The notes beneath the pieces are model-generated. The model worked only from the letters and a program-made list of their open reading frames with translations, ran no database searches and was not told where the DNA came from. This document shows, in pieces, positions 42,859-52,259 of a stretch of 64,000 bases of DNA (its first letter is position 1; every line of letters starts with the position of its first letter). Source of the DNA: DATJGR01 sp963735085. GTDB lineage: Bacteria > Pseudomonadota > Gammaproteobacteria > Pseudomonadales > Azotimanducaceae. Made by a program: the position numbers and the translations under genes. The DNA is taken from contig CAVTJP010000010.1 of assembly GCA_963735085.1 (NCBI GenBank), positions 136,965 to 200,964 on the forward strand, in the 5' to 3' direction.

Positions 42859-43824
42859 CTATTGCGGCTGCACCTGGGGTTCGGACGGCGGCGCCGTGGC
42901 GGGTGCTGGCGGCTGCGCAAGGCGCGCCAGTTCGGTAACCAACGCTTGCGGCGGCTGCACGGGATCGACACGCACCAGTACGCCGAATTTTGGATGATCG
43001 AGGTAGTGCAGTTCGCCGCTGCGCATGCGGCGTTGTTCGTGCAATTCCATGTATCCCGGTTCGGTGTTGGCCGCGCTCGTATCGTCGGCCCCGGTTCCCT
43101 GCACGTCGTCGCCGCTTTCCGAACGCGCTGCCGACTCCGCGTTCGTCACCGGATCCACTGCGTACCACAGCAGCGCATCCAGATGCAGGTAGCGTTCCTG
43201 GGTCACCCCGAGCACGCCTTCGATGCGCCGCACCCGGCCAACCTGCTCGCCAGCCTGAATCAACATCGGCTGTGACTGATCGCGATCGGGTACGGGTTGA
43301 ATCCAGGCACGATGAAACAGCACGCGATAGCCATTGCTGCGGCGGAGTCGATTGTCCTGATCAGTCAACAGCAGCGAAGCGTCGGGTTGGAACCGATATG
43401 CCTGGCTCTGCAGGTCTGTCACGTAGTCGGCAATTGCCTTTGCCGCAGTCTCCGCCGCGGTCGGTGGCGCGGCAGGATTCGCCGGCGCCTGAGTCGAGCT
43501 GTTGGCCGCTGCGATGACCGACGTAACGGGTATCGCTAGAGTTTCGTCGTCCAGCGCGTAGGCGGCGGCGCGCTCTGAATCGTCGTCGAACGCCAAGGCA
43601 TTGCGTGGATAGGCGCGCGGCGCGTGCGACACCAGAACTTCCAGTGAACCGCCCTGCGAACCGCCTTGTGAATCTACGCCGACGTCGCCGAGGCGTTCGA
43701 AGATGATGATTTCGACCCGGTACCAGATGTTGTCCGGCAACGTCGGAAAATCCGCGGCACGTGCCGACGTCCACGGCAGTGCGCCGAATGCCAGCACCGC
43801 GATGAGTGCGCGCGAGCGGTTCAT
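42859..43824 (-). CDS. csiV: CsiV-like periplasmic protein
   Basis: A 321-residue protein with a cleavable signal peptide (ALIAVLAFGALPWTSARA), then the CsiV signature NIWYRVEIIIFER, a long variable stretch, YRVLFHRAWIQPV and YLHLDALLWY. The C-terminus is rich in Pro, Ala and Gln. In Vibrio, CsiV activates the lipoprotein/amidase system that remodels peptidoglycan under D-amino acid stress; here only the family can be stated. Its ATG overlaps the mfd stop (ATGA), the same linkage seen in pseudomonads. Confidence 0.85.
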   Translation of the reverse strand: MNRSRALIAVLAFGALPWTSARAADFPTLPDNIWYRVEIIIFERLGDVGVDSQGGSQGGSLEVLVSHAPRAYPRNALAFDDDSERAAAYALDDETLAIPVTSVIAAANSSTQAPANPAAPPTAAETAAKAIADYVTDLQSQAYRFQPDASLLLTDQDNRLRRSNGYRVLFHRAWIQPVPDRDQSQPMLIQAGEQVGRVRRIEGVLGVTQERYLHLDALLWYAVDPVTNAESAARSESGDDVQGTGADDTSAANTEPGYMELHEQRRMRSGELHYLDHPKFGVLVRVDPVQPPQALVTELARLAQPPAPATAPPSEPQVQPQ

Positions 43825-46800
43825 GCCGATGCTGCCATCGGCGACGCTTCACCGGGATCGAGGCGTCCGAGCAACTGGTTGACGCGGTCGAAGCGCGCCT
43901 GCGCGTCGTCGAGTTTGGCAGTAACGCGTAGCCGCGTGCCGTCTTCCAGCCGATAACTGTTCGGTTCCCGCTGCACCAGACGAACCAGTGCAATCGGATC
44001 GACGCGGGTGTCCGAGGCGAACTCGATGCGCCCGCCGTTCGGTCCAAAGTCGATCTTTGCGATACCCAACGCTGCCGCCGCGAGCCGCAATGCCGTGATC
44101 GCGAACAGCGTCTTCGTCGGTGCTGGCAGCGCGCCGAAACGATCGATGATTTCGGCCCTCAGTGCGTCGAGTTCGTCGCGATGCTCGGCACTGCTGATGC
44201 GCTTGTACAGAATGAGTCGCGTATGCACGTCGGGCAGATAGTCCTCGGGTATCAGCGCCGGCACACGCAGATTGACCTCCTGATGCGGCGTCAACTGCGC
44301 ATCGAGGTCCGGCGTCTTGCCAGCGCGAATCGCCCGCACGGCGCGATCGAGCATGTCCATGTACAACGAAAAACCGATCGATTCGATCTGTCCGGATTGA
44401 TCTTCGCCCAACAGTTCTCCGGCGCCGCGAATTTCCAGATCGTGCGTGGCCAGCGAAAAGCCGACACCGAGTTCTCCGGCCGCCTCTATCGCTTCGAGCC
44501 GTTTACGCGCGTCTTCGGTCAGCGCCTTCGGGTGCGGAATCAGCAGATACGCGTATGCCTGGCGGTGCGAGCGCCCAACGCGACCGCGCAGTTGATGGAG
44601 CTGCGCCAGGCCGAACTTGTCGGCGCGGTCCATGATCATCGTGTTTGCATTGGGAATGTCGATACCGTTTTCAATGATGGTCGTGCACACCAGCACGTTG
44701 CTGCGGCGGTGGTAGAAATCATTCATCACCGATTCGAGGCGACGCTTTGGCATCTGACCGTGTCCCACGCCGATGCGTGCTTCGGGAATCATTTCGCCGA
44801 TCTCAGCCGCGGTCGCCTCGATCGTGCGCACCTCGTTATGCAGATAGAACACCTGGCCGCCACGGGCAAGCTCGCGGCCGATTGCCTCGCGGATCAGATG
44901 CTTGCGTCGCTGGACGACGAATGTCTTCACCGACAGCCTGCGAGCCGGCGGTGTCGCGATGATCGACAGATCGCGGATGCCGCCCATCGCCAGATTCAAC
45001 GTGCGCGGAATCGGCGTGGCGGTCAACGTCAGCACATCGACCTCCGCACGCAACGTTCGCAGGCGCTCCTTCTGGCGCACGCCGAAACGATGTTCTTCGT
45101 CAATGATCACCAGCCCGAGTTCGCGATATGCAAATGCGGTGTTGAGCAGCTTGTGGGTGCCGATGACGATGTCGATCGCGCCTGATCGAAGCCGTTGGCG
45201 AACCGCGCTGAGTTCGCTCTCCGTACGCAGCCGCGAAACCGCTTCGATCTGCACCGGCCAGTCTGCGAAGCGGTCTCTGAAGCTTTCGTAGTGCTGTTGA
45301 GCCAGCAAAGTGGTCGGCACGAGGATCACCACCTGCTTGCGATTCTGTACGGCGACGAACGCGGCGCGCATCGCGACCTCGGTTTTGCCGAAACCGACGT
45401 CACCGCAGATCAGGCGGTCCATCGATTTCGGGTTCGTCAGATCTGCGATCACCTCGTCGATCGCGCGGCGCTGGTCCGACGTCACCTCGAACGGAAACTG
45501 ATCGACAAAATGCTGATACTCGGCATCCGGCGCGGTGAACGCGTTACCGCCGCGCGCTTGCCGGTGCGCATAGATGTTCAGCAGTTCCGCCGCGACATCG
45601 TGAATCTTTTCCGCGGCGCGGCGTTTGGCTTTGTCCCACTGATCGGAGCCCAGCCGATGCAGCGGGGCGTTGGCTTCGTCTGCGCCGCCGTAGCGTGAAA
45701 TCAGATGCAGCGCGGTGACCGGCACGTACAACTTCGCCTCTTCCGCGTATTCGATCGTCAGGAATTCCGACAGCGCGCCGTCGATCGTCAGCGTGCGCAA
45801 ACCGAGGTATCGGCCGACACCGTGGTCGATGTGCACCACCGGCGCGCCGATGTGCAGTTCAGTGAGATTGCGGATGATCTGATCGGAGTCCACCGAACGC
45901 GAGTCGCGCCGCGTGTCGGTGTCGGCGCGCGCACCGAAAACCTGCGTTTCGGTGATCAACGCGAACGTGTCGGTCAACGCCGCACATTCGATCGGTGCGA
46001 CGGTCAGTGCCAGTTTCTGGTTGCCGTTGCGGAATGCGGCGAAACTTTCGGTGTCGACCGGTCGCAATCCGGCGCGGGCGAGAAATTCTCCGAACACTTC
46101 GCGGCGTCCAGCGGATTCGGCGCAGAACAACACCGGCACGGCGGCCGAGGAGACGAAATCCGAAAGGCGCTCGCCGGGATGGTGTGCGCGGTGATTGGCC
46201 GATACATCGGGCAGTGTGCGCGTCGCGAATTCGACACTGTGGGCGCGCCCTTCCAGCACCACCTGCTTCAGCGATCCGATCGCGTGAAACAGTTCGTCGG
46301 TCCGCAGATAGATTGCATCCGGCGCGAGAATAGGGCGCTCGATGTCGTGCCGCAGGCTCTCGTAGCGCGTCCGGACTTCCATCTGAAATGCGGTGATGGC
46401 CGCATCCAATCCATTTGGCAAGACGGCCACACAATCGCCCGGCAAATAGTCGAACACGGTTGCGAGCGCTTCATGGAAAAACGGCAGGTAATACTCGATA
46501 CCCGACGGCGCCATACCTTGACTGACATCCTGATACATCGGGCAGCGCCGCACGTCGACATCGAACAACTCGTGCCAGCGATTGCGGAAGCGCGCGATTG
46601 CGTCACTCGTCAGCGGGAACTCCTTGGCTGGTAGAATTTCGACTGAGTCAATTTTTTCGATCGTGCGCTGACTGTCGGGGTCGAACGTGCGCAGGCTGGC
46701 GACCTCGTCGTCGAACAGGTCGATTCGGTATGGCGCCGGTGCGCCCATCGGATAGACGTCTACCAGGGAGCCGCGCACCGCGAATTCGCCGCGTTCGGCG

Positions 46801-47279
46801 ACGGTTTCCACGCATCGATAGCCGGCCTGTTCGAGATGCGCCCGATAGGCGTGCGCGTCGAACCGAGCGCCGACCGCGAGTACCAGGCTGTGGGCGGCCA
46901 GAAACGCCGGCGGAGGCAGTCGTTGCAGCAACGTCCGAATCGGCACTACCAGCACGCCGCGGCGCAAGCCCGGCAGCCGGTGCAGCGTCCGCAGCCGGTC
47001 GGAAACGATGTCCTGGTGTGGCGAGAACGCGTCGTAAGCGAGCGTTTCCCAATCCGGCAACGTCACCACCTCGACGGTGCCGCTGGCGAAGAATTCGATT
47101 TCGCGACACAGCCGGTAAGCCGCCGACGGATCTGCAGCCACGGCAACGACGAGGCCATCGTGCTGTTGCGCGGCGCGGGCGATCGCGAGGCTTGCCGCAC
47201 CGTCGATGAGACCGCACCAGCCGATGCGATCACCTGATCGGTTCGGTAGCGGAGGTGCTTCAGGGTTCGCCATGGCCAT
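43821..47279 (-). CDS. mfd: Transcription-repair coupling factor
   Basis: A 1152-residue DNA translocase that displaces RNA polymerase stalled at lesions and recruits UvrA. The UvrB-like N-terminal module is present (LPDWETLAYDAFSPHQD), with the RNA-polymerase-interacting region (HIDHGVGRYLGL), then the RecG-like motor: Walker A CGDVGFGKTEVAMRA, DEEHRFGV, LTATPIPRTLNLAM, and the TRG/motif VI area GRVGRS, followed by the D7 domain. The ATG at 47279 or 47273 may be used. The stop overlaps csiV. Confidence 0.96.
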   Translation of the reverse strand: MAMANPEAPPLPNRSGDRIGWCGLIDGAASLAIARAAQQHDGLVVAVAADPSAAYRLCREIEFFASGTVEVVTLPDWETLAYDAFSPHQDIVSDRLRTLHRLPGLRRGVLVVPIRTLLQRLPPPAFLAAHSLVLAVGARFDAHAYRAHLEQAGYRCVETVAERGEFAVRGSLVDVYPMGAPAPYRIDLFDDEVASLRTFDPDSQRTIEKIDSVEILPAKEFPLTSDAIARFRNRWHELFDVDVRRCPMYQDVSQGMAPSGIEYYLPFFHEALATVFDYLPGDCVAVLPNGLDAAITAFQMEVRTRYESLRHDIERPILAPDAIYLRTDELFHAIGSLKQVVLEGRAHSVEFATRTLPDVSANHRAHHPGERLSDFVSSAAVPVLFCAESAGRREVFGEFLARAGLRPVDTESFAAFRNGNQKLALTVAPIECAALTDTFALITETQVFGARADTDTRRDSRSVDSDQIIRNLTELHIGAPVVHIDHGVGRYLGLRTLTIDGALSEFLTIEYAEEAKLYVPVTALHLISRYGGADEANAPLHRLGSDQWDKAKRRAAEKIHDVAAELLNIYAHRQARGGNAFTAPDAEYQHFVDQFPFEVTSDQRRAIDEVIADLTNPKSMDRLICGDVGFGKTEVAMRAAFVAVQNRKQVVILVPTTLLAQQHYESFRDRFADWPVQIEAVSRLRTESELSAVRQRLRSGAIDIVIGTHKLLNTAFAYRELGLVIIDEEHRFGVRQKERLRTLRAEVDVLTLTATPIPRTLNLAMGGIRDLSIIATPPARRLSVKTFVVQRRKHLIREAIGRELARGGQVFYLHNEVRTIEATAAEIGEMIPEARIGVGHGQMPKRRLESVMNDFYHRRSNVLVCTTIIENGIDIPNANTMIMDRADKFGLAQLHQLRGRVGRSHRQAYAYLLIPHPKALTEDARKRLEAIEAAGELGVGFSLATHDLEIRGAGELLGEDQSGQIESIGFSLYMDMLDRAVRAIRAGKTPDLDAQLTPHQEVNLRVPALIPEDYLPDVHTRLILYKRISSAEHRDELDALRAEIIDRFGALPAPTKTLFAITALRLAAAALGIAKIDFGPNGGRIEFASDTRVDPIALVRLVQREPNSYRLEDGTRLRVTAKLDDAQARFDRVNQLLGRLDPGEASPMAASA

Positions 47280-47442
47280 GCGCCGGTCGAAGGGCGCCGT
47301 ATTCTACGTCAGGTGTTCTGCCCATGTGCCGTTCCGCTCGCGCCGGGACCTCGGTAGTAGACCCATTAATTCAGACGCGTTAGAGTGCGTCGCGCCCAGA
47401 TCTCCGCCCCACAGAGAGGCAGTTCGTTCCGATAGAGCGGTT

Positions 47443-49230
47443 ATGAAACCCACCAACATTTTCGAGCCTTCCTACTTCCATAAAGTAGTCGATTGCCAGT
47501 GGGCATGCCCGGCCCACACGCCGGTACCTGAGTACATTCGCCTGATTGCTCAGGAGAAATACACCGAAGCCTATATGTTGAACTGGGACTCCAACGTGTT
47601 CCCGGGAATTCTCGGGCGTACCTGCGATCGTCCCTGCGAGCCAGCCTGTCGACGTGTGCGCACCGAAGAGAAGCCGGTCGCGATCTGCCGCCTCAAGCGC
47701 GTGGCGGCCGACAACAGGGGTGACATCACGCCCTTCATGCCGCGCGTGCCGATCCAGAAAAACGGCAAGCGCATTGCCTTGCTCGGTGCAGGCCCCGCGT
47801 CGCTCGCCGTCGCGCGCGACCTGTTGCCGCTTGGCTACGAAGTGCACATGTTCGAAAAGGACCCGGGCGGCGGCGGCATGATGCGCACGCAGATCCCGGC
47901 GTTTCGCCTGCCGGTGGAAGTGCTGGAGGAAGAGGTCGATCTAATTCTGAACATGGGCGTCGAACGCCATTTCGGCCACGACGTGACGAGCTTCAAAGCG
48001 ATGCTCGACGAAAAATTCGACGCGTACTTCATCGGCACCGGTGCGCCGCGTGGCCGCGACCTGCCGGATCTGAAAGGCCGCAACGAGAGCGCCGCGCATA
48101 TCTCGATCGGTATTGAATGGCTGGGCAGCGTTGCCTTCGGCCACACCACGTCGATCAAAGGCAAAGTCATCGTCATGGGTGGCGGCAACACGGCGATGGA
48201 TTGTTGCCGAACCGCGCGCCGGTTGGGTGCGGATCAGGTGACGGTGGTGGTGCGGTCCGGTTTTGACGTGATGAAAGCGTCGGACTGGGAAAAAGAAGAC
48301 GCGATGTCGGAAGGCATTCCGATCGTCAACAATCGTCCGCCGGTGGAGTTCGTGCACGAGAACGGCAAACTCAAAGGCGTGATCTTCCAGCGTGTCGAGC
48401 AAGTCACCGACGCATCGGGCCGCAGCAAGTCCGTACCGACCGGCGAACCGGATGTCTTCATGGAAGCCGACCACGTGCTGATGGCGATTGGTCAGGAGAA
48501 TCACTGCCCGTGGATCGAGCGCGACATCGGCATCGAGTTCGATCGCTGGGAATGTCCGGTGCTCGATCGTGACACGCTGCAATCGACGTTGCCGAACGTG
48601 TTCTTCGGCGGCGACTCGGCGTTCGGTCCCGAGAACATCATCTGGGCGTCTGCACACGCGCACAAAGCAGCGATTTCGATTCATCTGTTCTGTCAGGGGC
48701 TGGATGTGAAGGCGGATCGTCCGCCCGAGGGCGTCAACCTGCTCAGTCAGAAAATGGGCATGCACGAGTGGAGCTACGACAGCGAGCACGACGCGTCGAA
48801 ACGCTATCTGGTGCCGCACGTCGATCCGCGCAAATCGCTGAAGAACATCAAGATGGAAGTCGAACTCGGCTTCGATCGGGCACTTGGCGCGCGCGAGGCG
48901 CAGCGCTGCCTGAATTGCGACGTGCAGACCGTGTTCACCGACAAACTGTGTATCGAGTGCGACGCGTGCGTCGACATCTGCCCGATGGACTGCATTACGT
49001 TCACGCCGAACGCCGACGAAGCCGATCTGCGCCAACAGCTCACGGCACCGGCGTTGAATGGCGAGCAGGACCTCTACGTGTCTGGCGAGCTCAGAACCGG
49101 TCGCGTGATGGTGAAGGACGAAGACGTCTGTCTGCACTGCGGTTTGTGTGCGGAGCGTTGTCCCACCAATGCATGGGATATGCAGAAGTCGGTTCTGCAT
49201 CTGCCGCAGTTGGGGTCCTACGCGGCATGA
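47443..49230 (+). CDS. NAD(P)H/FeS flavoprotein, glutamate synthase small-subunit type
   Basis: A 595-residue GltD-like oxidoreductase. N-terminal cysteines (CQWACPAHTP, CDRPCEPACRR) form the FeS-binding helical domain; the FAD Rossmann fold has LLGAGPASLAVARDL, and the NAD(P) fold has VMGGGNTAMDC. Two C-terminal ferredoxin-like clusters are seen, CIECDACVDICPMDC and CLHCGLCAERCPTNAW, which ordinary GltD lacks. It is followed by korA and korB with ATGA overlaps, so it most likely shuttles electrons between NAD(P)H and the 2-oxoacid oxidoreductase or its ferredoxin. The ATG at 47443 is chosen by homology. Confidence 0.88.
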   Translation: MKPTNIFEPSYFHKVVDCQWACPAHTPVPEYIRLIAQEKYTEAYMLNWDSNVFPGILGRTCDRPCEPACRRVRTEEKPVAICRLKRVAADNRGDITPFMPRVPIQKNGKRIALLGAGPASLAVARDLLPLGYEVHMFEKDPGGGGMMRTQIPAFRLPVEVLEEEVDLILNMGVERHFGHDVTSFKAMLDEKFDAYFIGTGAPRGRDLPDLKGRNESAAHISIGIEWLGSVAFGHTTSIKGKVIVMGGGNTAMDCCRTARRLGADQVTVVVRSGFDVMKASDWEKEDAMSEGIPIVNNRPPVEFVHENGKLKGVIFQRVEQVTDASGRSKSVPTGEPDVFMEADHVLMAIGQENHCPWIERDIGIEFDRWECPVLDRDTLQSTLPNVFFGGDSAFGPENIIWASAHAHKAAISIHLFCQGLDVKADRPPEGVNLLSQKMGMHEWSYDSEHDASKRYLVPHVDPRKSLKNIKMEVELGFDRALGAREAQRCLNCDVQTVFTDKLCIECDACVDICPMDCITFTPNADEADLRQQLTAPALNGEQDLYVSGELRTGRVMVKDEDVCLHCGLCAERCPTNAWDMQKSVLHLPQLGSYAA

Positions 49231-51056
49231 CGCGGTTCAACGATTTCGTCATCAAGTTCGCCAACGTCAACGGCTCGGGTTCCGCGAGCGCGAATGGCAT
49301 GTTCGCGAAAGCGGTGTTTCGAATGGGCGTACCGGTCGGCACGCGCAATATTTTCCCGTCGAACATCCAGGGCTTGCCGACCTGGTTCGAGGTGCGCGTC
49401 AGCGAGCGTGGCTATATCGGCCGCCGTGACGGCGTGGACATCATGGTGGCGATGAACGCCGAGACGTATGCGGAAGACGTTGCCAGCCTGGTTCCAGGTG
49501 GTTTCCTGCTCTACGACAACTCGCGACCGCGGCCGGCTGAACTCGCGCGCAGCGACGTCGTCGACGTTGGCATTCCAATTTCGACGTTGCTGCTGTCTGA
49601 GTTTACCGATCCGAAGCAGCGGCAGTTGTTCAAAAATATCGTCTATGTCGGTGCACTGTCGGAATTGATCAACATCGATTTCGACGTGCTCACCGGAATG
49701 GTTTCGGAGCAATACAAAGGAAAAGACGCGCTGATCAAGCCGAACCTGCACGCGCTGGAGATCGGCCGCAGCTATGCGCGCACTTATCTGAGCGCGCCGC
49801 TGCCGGTACAACTGCGGCGTAGCAACGCCGTTGGCGACAAGATCATGATCGAAGGCAACACCGCATCCGCGCTCGGCGCGGTTTATGGTGGCGCTACCGT
49901 GTGCGCGTGGTATCCGATTACGCCGTCCACATCGGTCGCCGAAGCGTTCGAACGTTATGCGAATCGCTTCCGCATCGACAAAACATCCGGCAAAAGGAAA
50001 TTTGCCATCATGCAGGCGGAAGACGAACTCGCCGCAATCGGCATGGTCATCGGCGCGGCGTGGAACGGTGCGCGCGCGTTCACGGCGACCAGTGGCCCCG
50101 GCGTATCACTGATGAGTGAGTTTCTCGGGCTTGCGTATTTCGCGGAAATCCCCACGGTACTGATCGACGTGCAGCGGGCCGGCCCGTCGACCGGCATGCC
50201 AACGCGCACCCAGCAGGCAGACGTGATGTCGGCGGTGTACGCATCGCACGGTGACACGAAGCACGTCGTGCTGATTCCGTCGACGCCCAAGGAATGCTTC
50301 GAGTTCTCGGCAGATGCGCTGGACCTCGCCGACCGGTTGCAGACGCCGGTGATCATATTGTCCGATCTGGAACTCGGCATGAACGAGGTGATGTCCGATC
50401 CGCTGGTGTGGGACGACACGCGCCGCTATGACCGTGGCAAGGTCTATCACGCGGACGATCTCGATCGCATAGAGAATTTCGGCCGCTATGTCGACGTCGA
50501 TGGCGACGGCATTGGCTATCGGACCTATCCCGGTACGCACCCATCGAAAGGCAGCTTCTTTACGCGCGGAACGTCGCGCGACGAGTACGCGCGCTACACC
50601 GAAGACCCAGTGGTGTATACGCAGAACATGAATCGGCTGCTTACGAAGTGGGAGACGGCCAAGACGCTGATACCGGCGCCGGTCATTCACGAGGCGTCGC
50701 CGCGGCGCGCCTACGGGATCATGTACTTCGGTACCACGTTGACGCCGATGGCGGAAGCGCTCGACCTGCTCGAAGCGGACGGTATTCATCTGGATACGTT
50801 GCGCATCCGCGCAGTGCCGTTTCCGGATTCGGTGTTCGAGTTCATCGACTCACACGAACTGGTGTTCCTCGTGGAACAGAACCGCGACGCGCAGATGCGC
50901 ATGATCCTCACCAACGAAGGCGAGCTCGACCCAGCCAAGATTGTGCCGGTGTGCTACTTCGGGGGTTTCTCGATCGCCGCGGAATTCATCCGTGGCGCGG
51001 TGGCGGAGTACTTTTCGATGAACAAGCTCGCGCGTATCTCGGAGGTCAAGCGATGA
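49227..51056 (+). CDS. korA: 2-oxoacid:acceptor oxidoreductase, fused gamma-alpha subunit
   Basis: A 609-residue subunit with an N-terminal gamma domain (IKFANVNGSGSASANGMFAK) and an alpha domain with GNTASALGAVYGGATVCAWY followed by PITPSTSVAE, MQAEDELAAIGMVIGAAW and TATSGPGVSLMSE. With KorB it interconverts 2-oxoglutarate (or a similar 2-oxoacid) plus CoA and succinyl-CoA plus CO2, using ferredoxin or the upstream flavoprotein. It resembles the oxygen-tolerant two-subunit type found in aerobic bacteria. ATGA overlaps link it to both neighbours. Confidence 0.9.
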   Translation: MTRFNDFVIKFANVNGSGSASANGMFAKAVFRMGVPVGTRNIFPSNIQGLPTWFEVRVSERGYIGRRDGVDIMVAMNAETYAEDVASLVPGGFLLYDNSRPRPAELARSDVVDVGIPISTLLLSEFTDPKQRQLFKNIVYVGALSELINIDFDVLTGMVSEQYKGKDALIKPNLHALEIGRSYARTYLSAPLPVQLRRSNAVGDKIMIEGNTASALGAVYGGATVCAWYPITPSTSVAEAFERYANRFRIDKTSGKRKFAIMQAEDELAAIGMVIGAAWNGARAFTATSGPGVSLMSEFLGLAYFAEIPTVLIDVQRAGPSTGMPTRTQQADVMSAVYASHGDTKHVVLIPSTPKECFEFSADALDLADRLQTPVIILSDLELGMNEVMSDPLVWDDTRRYDRGKVYHADDLDRIENFGRYVDVDGDGIGYRTYPGTHPSKGSFFTRGTSRDEYARYTEDPVVYTQNMNRLLTKWETAKTLIPAPVIHEASPRRAYGIMYFGTTLTPMAEALDLLEADGIHLDTLRIRAVPFPDSVFEFIDSHELVFLVEQNRDAQMRMILTNEGELDPAKIVPVCYFGGFSIAAEFIRGAVAEYFSMNKLARISEVKR

Positions 51057-52108
51057 CGTTCGTTACCAAGCCCCGGGTCCGCCATCCGCAACTCAAGGTC
51101 AACGACCTCGGCCTCACGCGGCGCGATTACGAAGGTTCGGTTTCGACGTTGTGTGCCGGTTGCGGCCACGACTCCGTCAGCGCAGCCATCGTGCAGGCTT
51201 GCGCGGAGTTGTCGATTCCGCCGCATCGGTTCGCGAAGATCTCCGGTATTGGCTGCTCGTCGAAGACACCGACGTATTTTCTCGGCAAATCGCACGGTTT
51301 CAATTCGGTTCACGGCCGCATGCCATCGGTGGCCACCGGTGCCAATCTGGCCAATCACGCGTTGTACTGCATCGGCATTTCCGGCGACGGCGATACCGCG
51401 TCGATCGGCATGGGACAGTTCGCGCACATCGTCCGCCGTCGCATCAACATGTGCTACATCGTCGACAACAACGGCACCTACGGACTCACGAAGGGTCAGT
51501 TCTCGGCGACCAACGACAAGGGATCGACGAGCAAGAAAGGCGCGCCGAACCTGTATGAGCCGATCGATCTGGTCAGCATCGCGCTGCAACTCGGCGCAAC
51601 ATTCGTCGCACGCAGTTTCTCGGGCGACAAAGGGCAACTCGTGCCATTGGTGAAGGCCGCGCTGCTGCACAAAGGGTTCGCCTTCATCGACGTGATTTCG
51701 CCGTGCGTGGCATTCAACAATCACAGCGGTTCGACGAAGAGCTACGACTATGTTCGCGATCACCGCGGCGAGGTTGTTGTGGCCGATTTCGTTGCGCCGC
51801 AGCCGGAGATCGTCGCGGACTATGCGCCCGGCGCGCGCGAAGACATCACGATGCCGGACGGCTCGATCCTGCGGCTGCGCAAGCTGGCGCGCGACTACGA
51901 TCCGCACGATCGCGTCGACGCACTCACGTACGTTCAGCGTAAGCAGGATGAGGGCGAGGTGGTGACCGGCCTGCTGTATCTGGACCCGGACGCATCGGAC
52001 TGTCATGCGATCCTGGATACTGTCGATACACCGCTGAACGCGTTGACCGAAGCCGATCTGTGTCCGGGTAACGCCGCATTGGCGCCGGTCAATGCGAGCT
52101 TCCGATAG
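51053..52108 (+). CDS. korB: 2-oxoacid:acceptor oxidoreductase, beta subunit
   Basis: A 351-residue thiamine-diphosphate-binding subunit. CAGCGHDSV and GIGCSSKTP give the conserved cysteines; the ThDP/metal motif is GISGDGDTASIG with YIVDNNGTYGLTKGQFS. No separate FeS cluster domain is visible, typical of the KorAB type that relies on a partner for electron transfer. The length is usual. The ATG at 51053 overlaps the korA stop. The substrate (2-oxoglutarate versus another 2-oxoacid) cannot be settled from sequence alone. Confidence 0.9.
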   Translation: MTFVTKPRVRHPQLKVNDLGLTRRDYEGSVSTLCAGCGHDSVSAAIVQACAELSIPPHRFAKISGIGCSSKTPTYFLGKSHGFNSVHGRMPSVATGANLANHALYCIGISGDGDTASIGMGQFAHIVRRRINMCYIVDNNGTYGLTKGQFSATNDKGSTSKKGAPNLYEPIDLVSIALQLGATFVARSFSGDKGQLVPLVKAALLHKGFAFIDVISPCVAFNNHSGSTKSYDYVRDHRGEVVVADFVAPQPEIVADYAPGAREDITMPDGSILRLRKLARDYDPHDRVDALTYVQRKQDEGEVVTGLLYLDPDASDCHAILDTVDTPLNALTEADLCPGNAALAPVNASFR

Positions 52109-52192
52109 CGGATCGTCGGCGCTCCGGCGACGTCGGATCACCAACGCGCTACAACTCTTCACGCATCTGCGATGCTGAACACGCTACCTTTG

Positions 52193-52221
52193 TTGCGACA
52201 CGCAGCTTCAATTTCGATAAT
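52193..52221 (+). promoter_or_regulatory. Predicted sigma-70 promoter of the long gap gene
   Basis: TTGCGA (52193-52198) and GATAAT (52216-52221) are separated by exactly 17 bases, giving a predicted start of transcription near 52228, about 30 bases before the GTG start codon. Confidence 0.55.
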
Positions 52222-52259
52222 AGCCGCCCGCTTACCGCCCAACACGACGAGGATCGGAC

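Noticed and set aside
50954..52162. 402-codon minus-strand open frame
   Set aside because: Antisense to korB; composition typical of shadow frames.
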